A DNA stretch of 64,000 nucleotides from Streptomyces sp. NBC_01431 (GCF_036231355.1 NZ_CP109496.1:7750001-7814000), one strand, 5' to 3'; positions 1 to 8,463 are shown, counted from the stretch's first letter. Notes: a model not told the origin generated them from the sequence alone. Translations and numbers: made by a program.

Positions 1-2
1 AC

Positions 3-989
3 GGGCGGCCCCGCCCGCCGCGCGACGACCTCTACGGGCACCTCGCCGCCCGGCTCGGCCTCGACGCGCCCTCCCCGGCCGAACTCCGCGCCGGCGCAGC
101 CGACTTCGTGGCCTCGACGGTCGGCGCCCCCGAGGGGGTCGCGCTCCCCTTCGCCCTCCAGCAGCGCTTCCTCGCCTCATCGCCCGCCCTCCAACAGGGC
201 ATCGGCAAACTCAAGATGGCACTCGAACTCGACGCGACCGACGTCCTGGACCCACTGTGCCTGCAACTCCAGCACCTGATCCGGCACACACCCGTCCCCG
301 AGTCCGTCACCCGCCGGATCAGCCAGGCCTTCCCGGCCCCGCCGACCGCGAGCCGGCGCCTGGTGGTGCGCTCCTCGTCCAACGCCGAGGACCTTCCGGG
401 CTTCTCCGCGGCCGGCGTCTACGACTCCGTCACCATCGTCCACGGCACCAGTGAACTCCTGGACGCAGTACGCCAGGTGTGGGCCTCCCTGGTGTCGCCG
501 CGCAGCGTGCGCCTGCGCCACCAGGTCGGGATCTCCCTCGACGACACCTACATGGGCGTGATCATCCAGGAGTACGTGCCCGCCTCGCTCGGTGGCGTCC
601 TGGTGACCTGCGACCCGACCCGCCGCGCGGACTTCCGCAACGTCTACCTGAACTGTTCACCCGGCTCCCCGGAACAGGTCGTCGACGGCTCGGTCCTGCC
701 GCAGCAGTACCTGTACAACGTGGTGGAGGGCGGCGGCCGCACCGTCGCGCTCGGCTCCTGGGGCGACGGACTGCCCGCCGCCACCCGCGTCCGGCTCGCC
801 GACCTGTCCCTGACCGGGCGGCTCCTTCAGTCCCACTTCAGCGGGGCCGACCTCGGCGGGACTCGAAGCGAGTCCCAAGCCGACGGCCACTCAGCTGGGT
901 CGGATGTGGACAAGCCGCTGGACATCGAGTGGCTGATGACCGAGCGGGGCGACTTCCGGCTGGTCCAGATCCGCCCGTACGCGCTGTGA
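3..989 (+). CDS. PEP/pyruvate-binding (PPDK N-terminal) domain protein, 5' end cut off
   Basis: The reading frame is open to the left window edge, so the true start lies outside; an internal GTG at 108 is only a possible start. The visible part is the ATP-grasp domain of pyruvate phosphate dikinase/PEP synthase: the RSSSNAED signature (bases about 367-390), a 'GVYDS' segment, and the usual domain end LVQIRPYAL directly before the stop. In PEP synthase or PPDK a swivelling phospho-histidine domain and a PEP-binding barrel follow; here the protein simply stops. Either those domains are supplied in trans or precede this part, or the protein is a single-domain phosphotransferase. It overlaps the next gene (MFS transporter) by 4 bases, so the two are probably cotranslated. 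The substrate is unknown. Confidence 0.8.
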   Translation, partial: GRPRPPRDDLYGHLAARLGLDAPSPAELRAGAADFVASTVGAPEGVALPFALQQRFLASSPALQQGIGKLKMALELDATDVLDPLCLQLQHLIRHTPVPESVTRRISQAFPAPPTASRRLVVRSSSNAEDLPGFSAAGVYDSVTIVHGTSELLDAVRQVWASLVSPRSVRLRHQVGISLDDTYMGVIIQEYVPASLGGVLVTCDPTRRADFRNVYLNCSPGSPEQVVDGSVLPQQYLYNVVEGGGRTVALGSWGDGLPAATRVRLADLSLTGRLLQSHFSGADLGGTRSESQADGHSAGSDVDKPLDIEWLMTERGDFRLVQIRPYAL

Positions 990-2371
990 GCGCGCGCACC
1001 GGGGCGGCGGAGATCGGCGAGGGGGTGCTCACGCCCACCGCCCACCGGCTCATCCGCCTCAGCTACGGCTTCCAGCTGCTGTTCAACCTGCTGTGGTGGA
1101 TGCCGGTCTTCTACGCGTACCAGAGGGAGGCCGGCCTCTCGGACGGGCAGATCTTCGGCATCCAGAGCATCTACTACGTGGCCTTCTGCCTGTTCGAGAT
1201 CCCGACCGGGCTGATCGCCGACCGGATCGGCACCCGCAACTGCCTGCGGGCGGGCGCTGTGGTGATGACGGCGGCGAACCTGGCTCCGGTGGTCAGCGCC
1301 TCCTACACCGGCTTCCTTCTCCACTTCCTCGCCATCGCCCTGGGCCGTTCACTCGCGTCGGGAGCGGCGAGCGCCTACTTGTACGACGGGCTGCGGGCCG
1401 AGAAGTGCGACCAGCACTATCTGAAGGCGGAGGGCACCGCACGGGCCCTGGGGCTGGCGGCGAAGGTCGTGTGCTGGCCGCTGGTCGGGCCCCTGATGAC
1501 GGTCGCCCACACGGCCCCGTACGTGCTCAGCGCCGTCAGCGCCGCGGGCTCCCTCGCCTGCGCCGTCGCGCTGCCACGGCTTACCGGAACGGACGGCCGT
1601 ACGGGGGAAACGGCCGCCGGCCGCGCGGACGGAGGGCGCAGGGGCGGGGCGTTTCTGCGGGACGCGGGTACCGCGTTGCGCTGCGTGGCTTCGTCGCCGT
1701 GGCTGGGCCTGGTGATGGTGCAGGGCGTGGCGGTCTTCACGCTGTCCCGGATCTGCCAGGTCAACCTCTTCCAGCCGATCCTGCTGGACCACGGCATCGG
1801 GGAGGCCTCCAGCGGCGCGGTGCTGGCCGCGATGACGATGGCGGAGGCGGTGGCCTCGGCCCGCCCTCAATGGCTGAGCCGTTGCCTGACGCCGGTGGCC
1901 TGGGTGTCGATCCTCAGCCTCGTGCTGGCGGGCACCCTGGCGGCCATGGCGCTCGGCGGACCCTGGGCCGTCGTCGCGCTGCTCTGCCTCTTCGCGGCCG
2001 CGACCGGCTTTGTGTACCCGGTTCAGCGCAAGCTCGTGAACGACGCGGTGCCCGCGAACGCTCCGCGGGCCACACTGCTGTCGATCGAGAGCATGGTGGA
2101 CCGCGCGGTGTGCGCGTTGGCCGCGGTCGCGGTGGGCGCCTACCTCTCCGCAGGTCACCTGGACGCCCTGCTGCTGCACAGCGCACTTGCGACCGCGGTG
2201 CTGCTCGGGGCCGTCCAACTGCTCCTGCGCAGCGGGGTGGTGGAACGGGATGGCGCCGGGTCCTCAGCGGAAGCCGCCGGGGCCTGGAACCCCACGGCCG
2301 CCGGACATCACACCGGAGAATCGGCCCGGCCGACCGAAGGCGCACGCCGCGGACCGCCGTCGGACACCTAA
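986..2371 (+). CDS. MFS transporter
   Basis: A 461-residue integral membrane protein of the major facilitator superfamily. The chosen GTG start overlaps the upstream TGA (GTGA), implying translational coupling to the ATP-binding-domain gene. Hydrophobic segments are spread along the whole protein, with the charged loop between TM2 and TM3 carrying a GLIADRIGTRNCLRAG-type MFS signature (about residues 70-86). The central loop around residues 195-230 is hydrophilic, and the last 55 residues form a low-complexity cytoplasmic tail. Coupling to a PEP/pyruvate-kinase-type domain suggests export or import linked to phosphorylation of a small molecule, but nothing in the sequence identifies the cargo. 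Twelve TM helices were not counted individually. Confidence 0.8.
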   Translation: MSARTGAAEIGEGVLTPTAHRLIRLSYGFQLLFNLLWWMPVFYAYQREAGLSDGQIFGIQSIYYVAFCLFEIPTGLIADRIGTRNCLRAGAVVMTAANLAPVVSASYTGFLLHFLAIALGRSLASGAASAYLYDGLRAEKCDQHYLKAEGTARALGLAAKVVCWPLVGPLMTVAHTAPYVLSAVSAAGSLACAVALPRLTGTDGRTGETAAGRADGGRRGGAFLRDAGTALRCVASSPWLGLVMVQGVAVFTLSRICQVNLFQPILLDHGIGEASSGAVLAAMTMAEAVASARPQWLSRCLTPVAWVSILSLVLAGTLAAMALGGPWAVVALLCLFAAATGFVYPVQRKLVNDAVPANAPRATLLSIESMVDRAVCALAAVAVGAYLSAGHLDALLLHSALATAVLLGAVQLLLRSGVVERDGAGSSAEAAGAWNPTAAGHHTGESARPTEGARRGPPSDT

Positions 2372-2820
2372 CCGCGGCACGGACGAATAACAGAAGCGCG
2401 GACGCTGAGGCTCACAGGTTCACTCCGCGCGACCTGCGTCGGGCGCGAGGAGTCGTGAAGCGGGCGGTACGGGGCATCCCAGGCTACGTTGATGAGGACT
2501 TGGTGCAGGTCCACGAAGTCACATGTCGCGAAAGTGTGGCAGCGAGGTCGGAGGCGAAGCCGGCACCGACGAGGTCAGCGCGACTGGCAGCAGCAGGCCG
2601 AACGAAGTCCAGGCACGTGCGCTCTTGTCGGCCACGATGCGCCGGACAAGCCCGGAGCGGGGTGCCCCCATATTGTCGAGCCCCGCGTGAGACAGGCCTT
2701 CGTACCTGCATGTGGTCGAACCCGCCAGTGGGCGGGGCCGGTGTGCTGATGGGGTTCGTGTACGGGTAGATCCGGCCGGTTCGCTGTTTGGGCTCAGGCC
2801 GCACGGGTTAACCGGATCCC
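2372..2820 (+). other. Intergenic stretch with no recognised gene
   Basis: About 450 bases between the MFS gene and the Rieske-protein gene. The short open frames here have no recognisable motif, start signal or typical codon bias on either strand. No tRNA-like fold or strong hairpin was seen. It presumably holds the promoter of the following gene. Confidence 0.4.
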
Positions 2821-3762
2821 ATGCGATTCCTGTCAGTGAGGTCGGCGCCAGCCGGGGTGGGCTCCCCGGGACGAGGCCACGGGGAAGGGCGTGATGTCAC
2901 GGCTCAGAGCCTGCTCAAGGCTCTGGACGCGCTCGGTGACGCCAACCAGCTGGACAAGATCACTGGTCCGCTGCAGAGGGCTGTCCGTGCGTTGCCCCTG
3001 GGTCCGTACCGCGCTGTCCTTCAGGGGCGGCCGATCGGACATCCGCTGCACCCCGTGCTGGTACAGGTGCCGATCGGTGCGTGGACGTCCGCGGCGGTGC
3101 TCGACCTCGTGCCGGGCGCAGGGCGCAATGCGCGTCTGCTGGTGGGTATGGGGGTCGTCTCCGCCGTTCCGGCTGCTTGGGCGGGGTGGGTGGACTGGGC
3201 GGAGCAGCCCGAGCGGCAGTTGCGTACCGGAGTGGTGCACGCGGTGTCGAACGGCGTGGCCATCGGCCTGTATGCCGGCTCCTGGGTGGTACGGGGCCGA
3301 GGCAAGCCGGTGTTCGGCCGGCTCCTGGGGTTCGCCGGGCTGACCGTGGCCAGCGTCGCCGGAATGATCGGGGGCCATCTGGCCTATCGGCAGGCGGTGG
3401 GTGCCAACAAGACTGAGCCGATCGACCACCTGGTGGAGCCGGGGTGGCATCCGGTGGGCAGCGCCGCGGAGTTCTCCGAGGGGCAGGCGGTCCGGCGGAT
3501 GCTGGGCGGGGTCCCTCTGCTCGTGGTCCGGGAGCGGGACGGCGCATTCCACGTCCTGGTCGACCGGTGCAGCCACATGGCGGGTCCCCTGTCCCAGGGC
3601 AAGGTGGCCGACGGGTGCGTCGAGTGCCCGTGGCACGGCAGTGTCTTCCGCTTGGCGGACGGCCGGAACGTTGGGGGCCCGGCCACGGCACCGCAGCCGA
3701 CCTTCGAAACCCGGCTGACGGAGGAAGGCATGCTGGAGGTCAGGCTGCCCGGCGCGGTCTGA
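2821..3762 (+). CDS. DUF2231 membrane domain fused to Rieske [2Fe-2S] protein
   Basis: Up to 313 residues. The first ~195 residues contain a DUF2231-type membrane region (GHPLHPVLVQVPIGAW near residues 72-87, several hydrophobic helices, then GMIGGHLAYR). Residues about 210-310 are a Rieske ferredoxin domain with both cluster motifs: C250-x-H252 and C269-x-x-H272 (CSH and CPWH). The known role of such fusions is a membrane-attached electron-transfer protein; the partner is unknown. The start is uncertain: ATG 2821 has no good ribosome-binding site, and GTG 2836 or 2857 would remove up to 12 residues of non-conserved leader. The gene is convergent with the peroxiredoxin gene, which fits a redox neighbourhood. 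Confidence 0.85.
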   Translation: MRFLSVRSAPAGVGSPGRGHGEGRDVTAQSLLKALDALGDANQLDKITGPLQRAVRALPLGPYRAVLQGRPIGHPLHPVLVQVPIGAWTSAAVLDLVPGAGRNARLLVGMGVVSAVPAAWAGWVDWAEQPERQLRTGVVHAVSNGVAIGLYAGSWVVRGRGKPVFGRLLGFAGLTVASVAGMIGGHLAYRQAVGANKTEPIDHLVEPGWHPVGSAAEFSEGQAVRRMLGGVPLLVVRERDGAFHVLVDRCSHMAGPLSQGKVADGCVECPWHGSVFRLADGRNVGGPATAPQPTFETRLTEEGMLEVRLPGAV

Positions 3763-3779
3763 GCACCGGCGGATCCGTG

Positions 3780-3800
3780 GGTGACAACAGAGCTGTCACC
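3780..3800. terminator. Small hairpin between convergent genes
   Basis: Arms GGTGACA and TGTCACC (7 bp) around a 7-base loop, between the stops of the Rieske and peroxiredoxin genes. No T-run follows, so this is a weak candidate for a bidirectional terminator. Confidence 0.3.
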
Positions 3801-3851
3801 GCCCTGAGTGTGGCAAGGCGAAGTAGGTCAGCCCGGAGCGGGGGCGGCCCC

Positions 3852-4316
3852 TCAGTGCTGCGCGCGCAGCGCGGCGAGCGCACGGTCGGCGTGTACGCCC
3901 ATCCTGATCTCGCTGCGGATCACCTCGATGACCGTGCGGTCCCGGCCAATGACGAACGTGACGCGCTTGGTGGGCGCGAGGGAGAAACCCCGGGCAACGC
4001 CGAAGCGCGCACGCACCACGCCGTCGGGGTCGGACAGCAGCGGCATCCCCAGGGTGTGGCGCTCTGCGAACTGCTGCTGGCGGTCGACGGGGTCGGCACT
4101 GATCCCCACGGGGTGTGCACCGACGGCGGCGAACTCCGCCGCGAGATCGCGGAAGTGGCAGGCTTGGGCAGTACAACCGGGAGTCAGCGCCGCCGGGTAG
4201 AAGAACAGCACCACGGGCCCGTCGGCCAGCAGGTCCGAGAGGGCGCGCGCGGTACCGGTCTCGTCGGGGAGCGTGAAGTCTTCGACTGTGTCTCCGACTT
4301 CGATACGACGGCTCAC
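3852..4316 (-). CDS. bcp: Peroxiredoxin (BCP/PrxQ type)
   Basis: A 154-residue thiol peroxidase of the AhpC-TSA/BCP family that reduces hydroperoxides with a peroxidatic cysteine. TPGCTAQAC places the peroxidatic cysteine at 48 and a resolving cysteine at 53, the C-x4-C spacing of atypical two-cysteine PrxQ/BCP enzymes. The preceding FFYP is also typical. The GTG start overlaps the stop of the upstream DoxX-like gene by 4 bases (GTGA), which decides the start and indicates one operon. A cytoplasmic location is expected because no signal peptide is present. Near-full family length. Confidence 0.9.
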   Translation of the reverse strand: MSRRIEVGDTVEDFTLPDETGTARALSDLLADGPVVLFFYPAALTPGCTAQACHFRDLAAEFAAVGAHPVGISADPVDRQQQFAERHTLGMPLLSDPDGVVRARFGVARGFSLAPTKRVTFVIGRDRTVIEVIRSEIRMGVHADRALAALRAQH

Positions 4317-4636
4317 GACCGGCCCCCCTCGTTCTTCGCCACGCCCAGGGCCCACCGGACCAGCGGTACCTGCAGCGGCAACCGCCCCAGTGCGACCGCC
4401 CTGAAAGGCGCGGGGCGGTGCCACCAGTCGGCGGCCATCTGCACGTTGGCCGGGAACACCGCGACGAAGTACCCCGCGGTGGCCAGCGCGGCGGCACGGC
4501 GGGTCCGCGGCGCGGTGAGCCCAACCGCCAGCGCCAGCTCGACGGCGCCGCTGGTGTAGGTCCACATACGAGGAGAGCCCGGCAGAGCCCGCGGTACGAG
4601 CGAGTCGAACTGCTTCGGGACGGCGCAGTGCGCCAC
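4313..4636 (-). CDS. DoxX-like membrane protein
   Basis: A 107-residue small membrane protein with about three hydrophobic helices. It fits the DoxX/DoxD-like family: a YTSGAVELALAVGL segment, a C-terminal FPANVQMAADW motif, and a last segment ending near VRWALGV. Coding-like sequence continues in frame upstream of the GTG at 4636 (reading LYLAGLLAGAA), so part of the first helix may be missing from this start. However, no in-frame ATG, GTG or TTG exists further upstream before a stop or a frame change. The gene may therefore be slightly damaged or use a rare start. It is translationally coupled to the peroxiredoxin gene, a pairing that suggests a thiol-redox or oxidative-stress role. Confidence 0.7.
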   Translation of the reverse strand: MAHCAVPKQFDSLVPRALPGSPRMWTYTSGAVELALAVGLTAPRTRRAAALATAGYFVAVFPANVQMAADWWHRPAPFRAVALGRLPLQVPLVRWALGVAKNEGGRS

Positions 4637-4762
4637 CGCTGCCCCGGCGAGCAGTCCGGCCAGATACAGCGGGGACCGATTTGACGGTGCCGTGACGCCT
4701 CCTTCGCTGACGCGGTCACCTTACTCCACAGTAGGTTCGGGACCAGAGCTGGGCGGAGACGG

Positions 4763-5049
4763 ATGCTGGGTGCGCTTTCCTTGCCTCGCCGACCAATTGG
4801 GCGCGCTTCTTTCGGTATCGCCGGGATCGTGGCCGCCGAGTACTCCTTCACCCGCCGTCGCACCACCGCCAAGGAAGATCCCATCGACCGCGCCGGCCGG
4901 CAGAACTGGCGGATGCCCCCGCTGGAGACGCTGACCACGCCCACCATGTCCACCGCCCGCAAGCTCGGCATGGGCGCCCTGCCACCTATTTGTTCATCGC
5001 GATGAAACTGGTGATCGTCAAGATCGTTCAGATGGCTCTCGGCCGCTGA
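4763..5049 (+). pseudogene. Frameshifted small membrane-protein remnant
   Basis: The sequence reads well in one frame to about 4980 (...RRRTTAKEDPIDRAGRQNW..., then ...STARKLGMGAL). Coding character then continues in the +2-shifted frame as TYLFIAMKLVIVKIVQMALGR to a stop at 5047-5049. The switch occurs around 4975-4985. The second part is a hydrophobic helix, so the ancestor was probably a small protein with a C-terminal membrane segment. Its function is not recognised. The N-terminal end is also indistinct. Confidence 0.6.
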
Positions 5050-5174
5050 CTTCCCGCGATCCGGGGGAAGTTGACCGCCCACGGCGCCCATCCCCGCAGC
5101 CATGTGCGGGGCTCGATCCACCAAGAATGTCCCCCGTGGACGGCCCCACCTGACCGCCGCTGTGGTCGGGTGGT

Positions 5175-5876
5175 TCAGCTCAGGGGGTGCGGCGCAAGGA
5201 CGGTCAGCCACAGCAGCACGATGGTGGCAATGCCCATCAACGGGGTCAGTATCTCGGTCTCCACCTTGTTGCCGCTGCGTTTGATCAGCACGATTTCGTA
5301 CCGGGTCTTGAGCGGCCACAGCCACGGCGCGCCGCGTTTGGTGATGGAGTCGCCGAGTAGATGGGCCAGGCAGCCCAGGCCGATGGCGTAGGGCAGCCAA
5401 CCGGGCGTGGAGGGGATGAACTTGGCGATCGCCGCGGTGCCCAGGGCGGACATGGCAACGATGGTGCCCCAGGCGTGGAAGCCGTGGCCGGGTGGGCACA
5501 GGTTGAGCGCTCGCACAGCCAGGGCGAGCAGGAAGAAGGTGATGCCAAGTGTGAACGGCCGCCCCAAATAGGCGATCCCGGCCCAACTGCCGAGAACCAT
5601 GGCGGCGATGAAGAACAGGGAGTGGGTGGCGTGGCGGTGACCGCCCGAGATCCAGGCGACGAACCGGCAGAGCTGCCGGGAGACCGGGCCGAGGAAGTTG
5701 GCGATCGTCCCGTCGTGATGGTCGAGGTCGGGCAGCAGGGCGGCGCCGGCGCACAGCACAGTGCCCATGAGGATCTCCTGCGGCGCCAGATGGGTGTGGA
5801 GCACCATCGGCGGCAGGTAGGGTGCGGCGCCCGCGAAGAGCAGCGCGCCGCTGACGGCATGGGAATGACCCATCAT
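5175..5876 (-). CDS. DUF457/YdjM-type membrane-bound metal-dependent hydrolase
   Basis: A 233-residue polytopic membrane protein. It carries the histidine/aspartate motifs of the DUF457 (YdjM) family: GHSH at residues 3-6, LLPDLDHHDG near 47-56, and GHRHATHS near 78-85, plus GCLAHLLGDSIT near 172-183. The family is predicted to be membrane-embedded zinc-dependent hydrolases; the substrate is unknown. The start has two adjacent ATGs (5876 and 5873), with a GGGGGAG ribosome-binding site about 11 bases upstream. It lies just downstream of the LURP-one-like gene on the same strand and may be cotranscribed with it. Confidence 0.85.
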   Translation of the reverse strand: MMGHSHAVSGALLFAGAAPYLPPMVLHTHLAPQEILMGTVLCAGAALLPDLDHHDGTIANFLGPVSRQLCRFVAWISGGHRHATHSLFFIAAMVLGSWAGIAYLGRPFTLGITFFLLALAVRALNLCPPGHGFHAWGTIVAMSALGTAAIAKFIPSTPGWLPYAIGLGCLAHLLGDSITKRGAPWLWPLKTRYEIVLIKRSGNKVETEILTPLMGIATIVLLWLTVLAPHPLS

Positions 5877-5937
5877 GGTGTGGTTGTTCTCCCCCGGTTC
5901 GGCGCCATTGAAGGGGCGCGCGTCACATGGCCGTGCG

Positions 5938-6441
5938 TCAGATATTGGTGAGGCGTTCGCCCTTGCGGTCCTCCATGATGTGGTCCACACACACGGCCAG
6001 GATGATCAGCAGTGTCGCGTCGGGCTGGCTCATCACGTCGACCGCGTAGGCGTCGCGGATGGTGAACCAGCGGCGAGAGATGTGACCCAGGGTGGTGCCG
6101 TCGTGCTGGATGTCGAACTCGCGATCCCAGAGGTTGCCCGTGATGCGCAGCCTGCGGCCGTCGTTCAAACGTATCTTGAAGCGGTCCCCGAACATACGGA
6201 ACGCCCGCTTGCTGATCACGCCGACCATCTCGCCGTCCTGCTTGATCAGGATGGTGTGATGCAGTGTGAGGGCCTTCTTGACGATGCTCGCGACCTGGTT
6301 GCCATGGGTGTCCACGAAGTCGAACGTGGTTCGCAGACGCAGCAGTTTGCGATTGACCTTGAACAGCTTTTCCCGGTGCTCGGTCTCTACCCACGCTTCC
6401 TCGTGGAAAGCCAGCATCCGGTCGCGTACCAGATATCGCAT
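5938..6441 (-). CDS. LURP-one-related (Tubby C-terminal-like) protein
   Basis: A 167-residue protein matching the LURP-one/DUF567 fold of antiparallel beta strands around a central helix. Typical features are MRYLVRDRML at the start, repeated beta-hairpin patterns (VNRKLLRLRTTFDFVDTHG near residues 30-48, VGVISKRAFRMF near 73-84), and a hydrophobic C-terminal helix after DAYAVDV. Members are structurally phospholipid-scramblase-like, and their bacterial role is unknown. The start follows a GGGGA site. A hydrophobic last helix (LLIILAV) could contact the membrane, in line with the neighbouring membrane hydrolase gene. Confidence 0.85.
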   Translation of the reverse strand: MRYLVRDRMLAFHEEAWVETEHREKLFKVNRKLLRLRTTFDFVDTHGNQVASIVKKALTLHHTILIKQDGEMVGVISKRAFRMFGDRFKIRLNDGRRLRITGNLWDREFDIQHDGTTLGHISRRWFTIRDAYAVDVMSQPDATLLIILAVCVDHIMEDRKGERLTNI

Positions 6442-6671
6442 GGAGTGTCCCCGTTCAGGCCGTTCATGATCCTCAGTGGTGCCGTTGCGTGATGGCCACC
6501 CGGCTGGAAGAGAACGTGAGGGCCTCGCCCCGGCATCATAGTTGCATGCTTGCGCAATCCAAGACATGGGGTGCCCGCGGACGTGGGGGGGGGTGAACGG
6601 CGCGCGGCGGCGGGCTGGTTGGATGGGGTGTGGTCCGCAGGGTCGGCGCGCGCCGTCTCGATGGGGGAGTA

Positions 6672-7068
6672 GTGGATGCGGGGCGCGGCATCGGCCGCAC
6701 CGGGCCGCAGGACCGAGCCCGGCAACCAACTCTGGCCGGGCTACTGCTCGCGCTCGCCGTCGTTCTGATCCCCGCCACCTGCACTTGCATCCGGACCCGC
6801 GCACGCTGCGAGCGGCACCGGCGCAGTGACCGACGCGCTGGAGAAGAGCCCCGTGTACGTCGATCCGCGGGCCGAGCGCCAGTTGCCGAAGTCCGACGCC
6901 GATGCGCTCGTGAAGAAGATCAGGGACGCGGGCAAGCCGGTGTGCGTGGCGGCTCTGCCGCAGAGCGCCGGATTCCCCCCGGCCGCCGTCCTGAAAGACG
7001 TGCGCTCGCTCACCGGTCTCACCGGTTGTCTACGCGATTCGTTGCCGCACGGAGGACCGGACTCGTGA
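6672..7068 (+). pseudogene. Doubly frameshifted secreted/membrane small protein
   Basis: Three reading frames must be joined to read one protein. A signal-peptide-like N-terminus starts at GTG 6672 after a GGGGGAG site (...GLLLALAVVLIP...). The mature part continues in the next frame from about 6785 (ASGPAHAASGTG, then ALEKSPVYVDP... LVKKIRDAGKPVCVAALP). A third frame follows from 7028 (VYAIR). The central part resembles a common actinomycete exported protein family of TPM-like fold; that assignment is from memory and not certain. The uninterrupted middle frame (6826-7068) is therefore not a real small gene. Confidence 0.6.
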
Positions 7069-7109
7069 TCACTGCTCTGGCAACCCAACAGCCGTGGCGC
7101 TGGGCGCTG

Positions 7110-7943
7110 TCAGCCCAGGAAGTCCATCAACTGGTCATTGAGGGGGCCTGGATCGGTGAGCGGCAGGGAATGGTGGGTGGTTCCCGGGAGCAGTGTCACC
7201 TTGGCCTGTGGGAGCGTCCGGTGGGCCTGGGCGGCGACCTTGACAGCGTGGTGGGTGCGGCTGCGCTCCGCGAGTAGGACAAGGACCGGCATGCGCAGGC
7301 CGTCGGCTCGGGCGCGGCCGCCGACGATGAGCTTGCGGCCGGGAACGGTGGTGGCCAGTGCATAGAGGCGCTGCCAGGTCTCGTCCGGGTGGGTGCCTGC
7401 CGTCTCCCAGGCCAGGAAGGCACGGGCACGGGCTTGACTCGGGCGGATCAGGGCGGGCAGCGCGCGTAGCAGGTAGCCGGGGCGGAACCCGGCGAAGACC
7501 TGGGTGGGGTCGATGAGCGCGAGACGGTCGATGCGCTGCGGCGCATGCAGCGCGTACTTGACGGCCAGGCAGGCGCCGTAGGAGTGACCGCACAGATGCG
7601 TACGGGCGAGCCCGAGTCCGTCCAGCAGCGCGTCCAGCCACGCTGTCAGATCGTCGGCGCGCTTCAGCGGTGTTCCCCCTCTTTGGGTGCGGCCGGCGTC
7701 GCCCAGGAGATCAACCGCGTGGACCCGGTATCTCGCGCCGAGAGCCGGTGCGTTGGCGAACCACACCAGGCCGGTGGCCGAGCCGCCGGGCAGCAGCACG
7801 AGTGGAGTGCCGCCCTCCGGGCCGTACACATGGACTCGACTGCGCCCGTACGGCGTGGCGATGTCGCGTTCCTCAGTTGTTTCGGGCCAGCGCGTCCGAA
7901 GGGCGTCGTAGGCAAGGTCGAAGGAGGAGAGTGGCACTAGCAT
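7110..7943 (-). CDS. Alpha/beta-fold hydrolase
   Basis: A 277-residue cytoplasmic alpha/beta hydrolase without signal peptide. The nucleophile elbow is GHSYG with Ser121, the oxyanion-side LLPGGSATG lies near residues 50-58, and a late PGTTHHSLP segment supplies the catalytic histidine. The acidic residue is probably in the preceding strand region. Its substrate cannot be told from sequence. It is divergent from a MarR-family regulator with only 64 bases between, a typical regulator-target pair. A palindrome sits in that gap. Confidence 0.85.
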   Translation of the reverse strand: MLVPLSSFDLAYDALRTRWPETTEERDIATPYGRSRVHVYGPEGGTPLVLLPGGSATGLVWFANAPALGARYRVHAVDLLGDAGRTQRGGTPLKRADDLTAWLDALLDGLGLARTHLCGHSYGACLAVKYALHAPQRIDRLALIDPTQVFAGFRPGYLLRALPALIRPSQARARAFLAWETAGTHPDETWQRLYALATTVPGRKLIVGGRARADGLRMPVLVLLAERSRTHHAVKVAAQAHRTLPQAKVTLLPGTTHHSLPLTDPGPLNDQLMDFLG

Positions 7944-7961
7944 ACCTCTCGCTGATCGATA

Positions 7962-7978
7962 ATCTCGGTCAACGAGAT
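7962..7978. promoter_or_regulatory. Candidate MarR operator
   Basis: ATCTCG-gtcaa-CGAGAT is a perfect 6-bp-arm palindrome in the 64-base gap between the divergent hydrolase and MarR genes. This AT-richer palindrome overlaps the region where both promoters must lie. By family analogy it would be the site by which the MarR protein represses itself and the hydrolase; binding is not shown. Confidence 0.5.
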
Positions 7979-8007
7979 ATTATTGCAGGAGCCCGAAGGA
8001 GTTGTGA

Positions 8008-8463
8008 ATGGACGATCAGAGCCCCACGATGCGGCTGGTGCACCTGCTGCGCGCGGTCACGGTGGAATTCGATGGACTCGGCGCCGAGTTCGCCGCGCGC
8101 CACGGGCTGCATCCCACTGATGTGCGGGCGCTGATCCACCTTCTGGACGCGGCACGGTCCGGTACCCGGGCCACGCCCGGCTGGCTCGGCGAGCAACTGC
8201 GCCTGAACTCCGCCGGGACCACCGCGTTGGTGGATCGGCTGGAGCGGCTCGGACTGCTCCGGCGCAGCAGGGACACAGTCGACCGGCGACGCGTGCTTCT
8301 GGAGGTGGAGGAGAAGGCGACGGAACTCGGGTCGGCCTTCTTCGGGCCGGTGATCGGCGAGGTGGTGTCCGTCGCCGAGGGTTTCGAGGCGGGCGAGTTG
8401 GAGACGGTGCGTCGCTTTCTGACCGCCGTACTGGAGTCCACCGCGCGGGCGCGTTCCGTCTGA
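8008..8463 (+). CDS. MarR-family transcriptional regulator
   Basis: A 151-residue winged-helix regulator. Residues about 20-110 show the MarR layout: a first helix (LLRAVTVEFDGLGAEF), recognition region LRLNSAGTTALVDRLERLGLLRR near residues 69-91, and the beta-wing DTVDRRRVLLEVEEK, where DRR is the conserved wing motif. The ATG follows an AAGGAG site by 8 bases. It is divergent from the alpha/beta hydrolase gene and probably controls it through the intergenic palindrome. The ligand is unknown. Confidence 0.9.
   Translation: MDDQSPTMRLVHLLRAVTVEFDGLGAEFAARHGLHPTDVRALIHLLDAARSGTRATPGWLGEQLRLNSAGTTALVDRLERLGLLRRSRDTVDRRRVLLEVEEKATELGSAFFGPVIGEVVSVAEGFEAGELETVRRFLTAVLESTARARSV

Noticed and set aside
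1349..2218. 289-codon minus-strand frame in the MFS gene
   Set aside because: Arginine/histidine-rich antisense sequence without motifs, opposite a well-formed membrane transporter.
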